This document shows positions 61,697 through 64,000 of a DNA stretch of 64,000 bases, piece by piece. The stretch lies in assembly GCF_026012015.1 (NCBI RefSeq), contig NZ_BRXR01000001.1:590001-654000 (forward strand), written 5' to 3'. The notes under the pieces were generated by a model. The model saw nothing but the letters and a program-made list of their open reading frames with translations, searched no databases and had not been told where the DNA came from. The position numbers were made by a program, and so were the translations under genes. This stretch comes from Clostridium omnivorum (GTDB lineage Bacteria > Bacillota > Clostridia > Clostridiales > Clostridiaceae). Position 1 is the stretch's first letter, and each line of letters opens with the position of its first letter.

Positions 61697-62461
61697 TTAT
61701 AAAAGCTTTTTATTAAAAATGACTATGGATAATCCAAGTGAGCATAGAGTAATAATAATCAATATAATTATGGAATTTCTTATATCAGAAAAGGTAAGTG
61801 CACCCTGTAATATTTTCATATTACTGCTTGCCAGCTGCAGCGGGTTCCATTTTACTGCTTTAGGAAACAGATTAATGATAAAAAGTACTGCTGTAAAAAT
61901 AGCTGTAAAAAGCAGGGAACCATAGGTATTTTTAAAACTTATAGCGCCTAGGGTAACAATTAAAATCAGCATTATACCAAATAAGTAAAAGCCAAAAACA
62001 GCTAAAGTCAGGTTTGTTGTTTTTCCTTCTGGAAAATAATACAGGGTGTATGCCCATGTAATAAAGAAGCATACCCAGTAACTTATAGTCCATAATACAA
62101 GTGCTATAGTATATTTTGCTGCAATAATAGACTTTCGTGATAACCCTTTTGTTACTAGATTCACTAGAGTTCCCTTTTCATATTCATTTGACATCATTCC
62201 ACTAAAAATAATAACCATTACTATAGATCCCATCTGAGATACATTTTTAAAGAACTGAGTCCATGAGTCTATGTTAGATGGCTCTGGCAACTGAATAGAC
62301 ATCCCTGCAGGCATAAATTCCTTTAGTATATCAGGCATAAACTTAGCACTTAGCGGACTCATAATACCTAAGATTGCAAATACGATTATTAAAATCATTG
62401 CCTTATAATTTCTTAAATAATCCATCCATTCTTTCTTTGTAAAAGCAATATATGACCTCAT
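61697..62461 (-). CDS. ABC-2 type permease (YxlG-like)
   Basis: A 254-residue protein with six membrane helices: SYIAFTKKEWMDYLRNYKAMILIIVFAILGIMSPLSAKFMPDIL at the start is typical for ABC-2 permeases encoded with YxlF-type ATPases. It overlaps the ATPase gene by 4 bp (ATGA), so the two are co-translated. Together they probably export a lipid-like or peptide substrate or act in envelope stress. Confidence 0.9.
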   Translation of the reverse strand: MRSYIAFTKKEWMDYLRNYKAMILIIVFAILGIMSPLSAKFMPDILKEFMPAGMSIQLPEPSNIDSWTQFFKNVSQMGSIVMVIIFSGMMSNEYEKGTLVNLVTKGLSRKSIIAAKYTIALVLWTISYWVCFFITWAYTLYYFPEGKTTNLTLAVFGFYLFGIMLILIVTLGAISFKNTYGSLLFTAIFTAVLFIINLFPKAVKWNPLQLASSNMKILQGALTFSDIRNSIIILIIITLCSLGLSIVIFNKKLL

Positions 62462-63375
62462 TTAATCGCCTCCATAAAAATATCTTCAAGGCAAGGCTCA
62501 ACTACTTCAAGTTTCAATGGAGTGATTGAAAGCTTAACTAATAGTGCCATTATCATATTCATGCTTTCCTCAACTTGACTTGTCTTTATATAAATAGAAT
62601 TGCCTTCCAAATCAACCTTTTTGTCTAATTTCGCTATTGCTTCAGACCTTACGAAAACTTTTAAATCACTATTAGTTGCAAGTGTTAAAACTACAGTATT
62701 ATCTTGATATTGATGTTTTATGTCATTTAATTTTCCTGATAAAACAATTTCGCCATGATTTAATATTCCAATATGATCGCAAATAGTCTCTACATCACTT
62801 AAAATATGAGTGGAAAATATTACAGTAGTGTGCTTTTTAACCTTGAACAAAATATCCAATATTTCTTTTCGTCCAACAGGATCTAATGCTGAAGTAGGTT
62901 CATCGCAAATCAAAAGTCTAGGATCATTTAATAGCGCTTGAGCAATTCCAAGACGCTGCTTCATTCCTCTTGAGTAAGTACCTATTCTTTTCTTTACATC
63001 TGATAAGCCTACAAGATTTATTAAATCCTCACTTTTCTTTTGAATCAAGTTAGCTGACATATCAGTGATTTCTCCACAGAGCTTCAAGTATTCTTTAGCT
63101 GTCATAAAGTTATAATACTCTGGAACATCTGGCAAATAACCAACAAATTGGTTTGCCACTGAGGATCCAAATTTAACTTTACTATTACATATAGTTATCT
63201 CACCGGAATCTGCTTCTAATAATCCTAAGGATATCTTCATAGTAGTTGTTTTACCTGCACCATTCTTTCCGATAAAACCATATATGGAGCCTTCCGGTAC
63301 ACTCAAATTCAACCCGTTCAACACTTTATGATTACCAAAGCTTTTATACAGATTAGAAATTGAAAGTATATCCAC
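62458..63375 (-). CDS. ABC transporter ATP-binding protein (YxlF-like)
   Basis: A 305-residue ABC ATPase: Walker A GKNGAGKTTTMKI, Q-loop YLPDVPEYYNFMTAKEYL, signature YSRGMKQRLGIAQALL, Walker B LLICDEPTSALDP, and the H-loop IFSTHIL. A C-terminal regulatory domain follows. It is coupled to the permease gene downstream and to the small PLDc_N gene upstream (1-bp overlap). Confidence 0.93.
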   Translation of the reverse strand: MDILSISNLYKSFGNHKVLNGLNLSVPEGSIYGFIGKNGAGKTTTMKISLGLLEADSGEITICNSKVKFGSSVANQFVGYLPDVPEYYNFMTAKEYLKLCGEITDMSANLIQKKSEDLINLVGLSDVKKRIGTYSRGMKQRLGIAQALLNDPRLLICDEPTSALDPVGRKEILDILFKVKKHTTVIFSTHILSDVETICDHIGILNHGEIVLSGKLNDIKHQYQDNTVVLTLATNSDLKVFVRSEAIAKLDKKVDLEGNSIYIKTSQVEESMNMIMALLVKLSITPLKLEVVEPCLEDIFMEAIK

Positions 63376-63578
63376 TACTCCTCACCCTTCCCAAATAGAA
63401 AATACAAAATTGGTCCAATGATATTTATACAAACTACTATGATAATCCATATGGGTTTACTGCCTCTGCGCACTGTACTATGCCTTAATATATGAACTAA
63501 TGCAGTGACCATTAATATTAATTGTAGAATAATTAGTGGTAGTAAAACTGGTAAATACTGAGCAAACTTATCAAGCAT
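63375..63578 (-). CDS. PLDc_N-type small membrane protein (YxlE-like)
   Basis: A 67-residue protein with two membrane helices (about 9-32 and 44-62); KPIWIIIVVCINIIGPILYFLFGKGEE is the hallmark of the phospholipase-D nuclease N-terminal (PLDc_N) segment, here standing alone. In Bacillus such a protein, YxlE, is encoded beside the YxlFG ABC transporter and acts in a negative control of the sigma-Y unit. The same order is seen here, but no sigma factor is visible in the window. Confidence 0.88.
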   Translation of the reverse strand: MLDKFAQYLPVLLPLIILQLILMVTALVHILRHSTVRRGSKPIWIIIVVCINIIGPILYFLFGKGEE

Positions 63579-64000
63579 TATTTTTCACCTAACTTTCTTT
63601 TAATTTTATTTATAAGTTGTTTATACTTTTCATCTTCTCTAATTTCTATAAATGCAGGATTTTCAGCAATCATACTAATAAAATTCTTTTTATTTGTTAT
63701 TTCATCTTGAGGACTGCTGGTTCCAATACTAATATTATCCTCCAGCCACTCATCTACTTGATTAAAGAATTCATTTCCTTTTAACTTTAATGGGTATTCA
63801 AATCCGCAAACTATATCTACATATTGCTCTAATGCATTTAATGCCTTTTCTTTTTCATGATGTATCATATAGCCTTGAGCTGCAACAATATGAATTGCAA
63901 AAACCGCATTTGTTAAAACTTGTTGCATCTGAAAGGAGTCAATAATCTGAGTTCCCTGAGAATAAACTTGTTCAAGCAAACTTGGTTCCATCAAATGCAG
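63578..64000 (-). CDS. C-terminal part of a larger, probably HTH-containing regulator, cut by the window edge
   Basis: The frame is open to the right edge (codons before the TTG at 63994 are also sense), so only about 140 C-terminal residues are visible. They are helical, with ALNALEQYVDIVCGFEYPLKLKGNEFFNQVDEWLEDNISIG and a basic end (KINKIKRKLGEK-like). In clostridia, the gene before a YxlEFG-like set often encodes an XRE-type regulator with such a helical tail; this is expectation, not something seen here. It overlaps the PLDc_N gene by one base. Confidence 0.6.
   Translation of the reverse strand: MHLMEPSLLEQVYSQGTQIIDSFQMQQVLTNAVFAIHIVAAQGYMIHHEKEKALNALEQYVDIVCGFEYPLKLKGNEFFNQVDEWLEDNISIGTSSPQDEITNKKNFISMIAENPAFIEIREDEKYKQLINKIKRKLGEK

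Overview
The window is AT-rich, uses many ATA and AGA codons, shows strong AGGAGG-type ribosome binding sites, and most transcription units end in intrinsic terminators. Gene content (an H-type small acid-soluble spore protein, spore-coat-like proteins, a clostridial-type CYP152 peroxygenase, a Cys T-box, aspartate decarboxylase in a pan operon) points to a spore-forming Clostridium-like Firmicute. I see no rRNA, tRNA, CRISPR array, insertion sequence or prophage. Coordinates and motifs were read by eye; no database search was run.

Layout. 1-0.4 kb: end of a membrane protein. 0.5-5.3 kb: an AsnC-type regulator, a lipoprotein, and a pantothenate operon (panG-type ketopantoate reductase, panB, panC, panD) behind a structured leader, then a DUF378 protein. 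5.3-10.1 kb: a PEP-carboxykinase-like P-loop protein, an LD-carboxypeptidase, a ferritin-like protein and an H-type spore protein. 10.1-20.7 kb: a copper-handling island with a two-component system whose sensor has a Met-rich outer segment, a Met-rich secreted protein, an HMA/TauE/cupredoxin fusion, a ResA-CcdA thiol pair, CopZ, CopA and CsoR. 20.9-30.7 kb: a CYP152 peroxygenase, two coat-like small proteins, two DUF421 proteins, a duplicated-domain lipoprotein, a second two-component system closely related to the first, an NlpC/P60 hydrolase, a FeoB-associated small protein, a CDGSH protein and a broken HD-GYP gene. 30.9-38 kb: a Cys T-box controlling a cystine-type symporter and an ATP-grasp ligase; a MarR/DUF1858/Bfd-like set with shared palindromic operators; a Fur-box-preceded FTR1 iron permease with a partner lipoprotein built from the same repeat. 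38-48 kb: AIM24-like protein, EamA transporter, old yellow enzyme, YfcE phosphodiesterase, oppABCDF. 48-64 kb: a third two-component operon with a propeller-like lipoprotein and a second (NarL) regulator, CorA, transketolase, YkuS-like protein, methyltransferase, RNase Z, CPBP protease, a second NlpC/P60 hydrolase and a YxlEFG-like ABC module running off the right edge.

The most interesting pattern is regulatory. At least seven promoters between 10.4 and 28.9 kb carry the same arrangement: two CTTCATA-like boxes starting 11 bp apart, then nine bases, then a TATAAT-like -10. They lie before the genes for a Cys/Met/His-rich membrane protein, a SHOCT protein, a Met-rich secreted protein, csoR-copA-copZ, a duplicated lipoprotein and a FeoB-associated protein, and before one stretch with no gene (a possible small RNA). 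The two OmpR-type regulators here have almost identical DNA-recognition regions, so they may share these sites. A second recurrent signal is a two-stem leader RNA found before three small genes (ferritin-like, SASP-H, YkuS-like), with a diverged fourth copy before the PEPCK-like gene; it does not match any riboswitch class I can recall.
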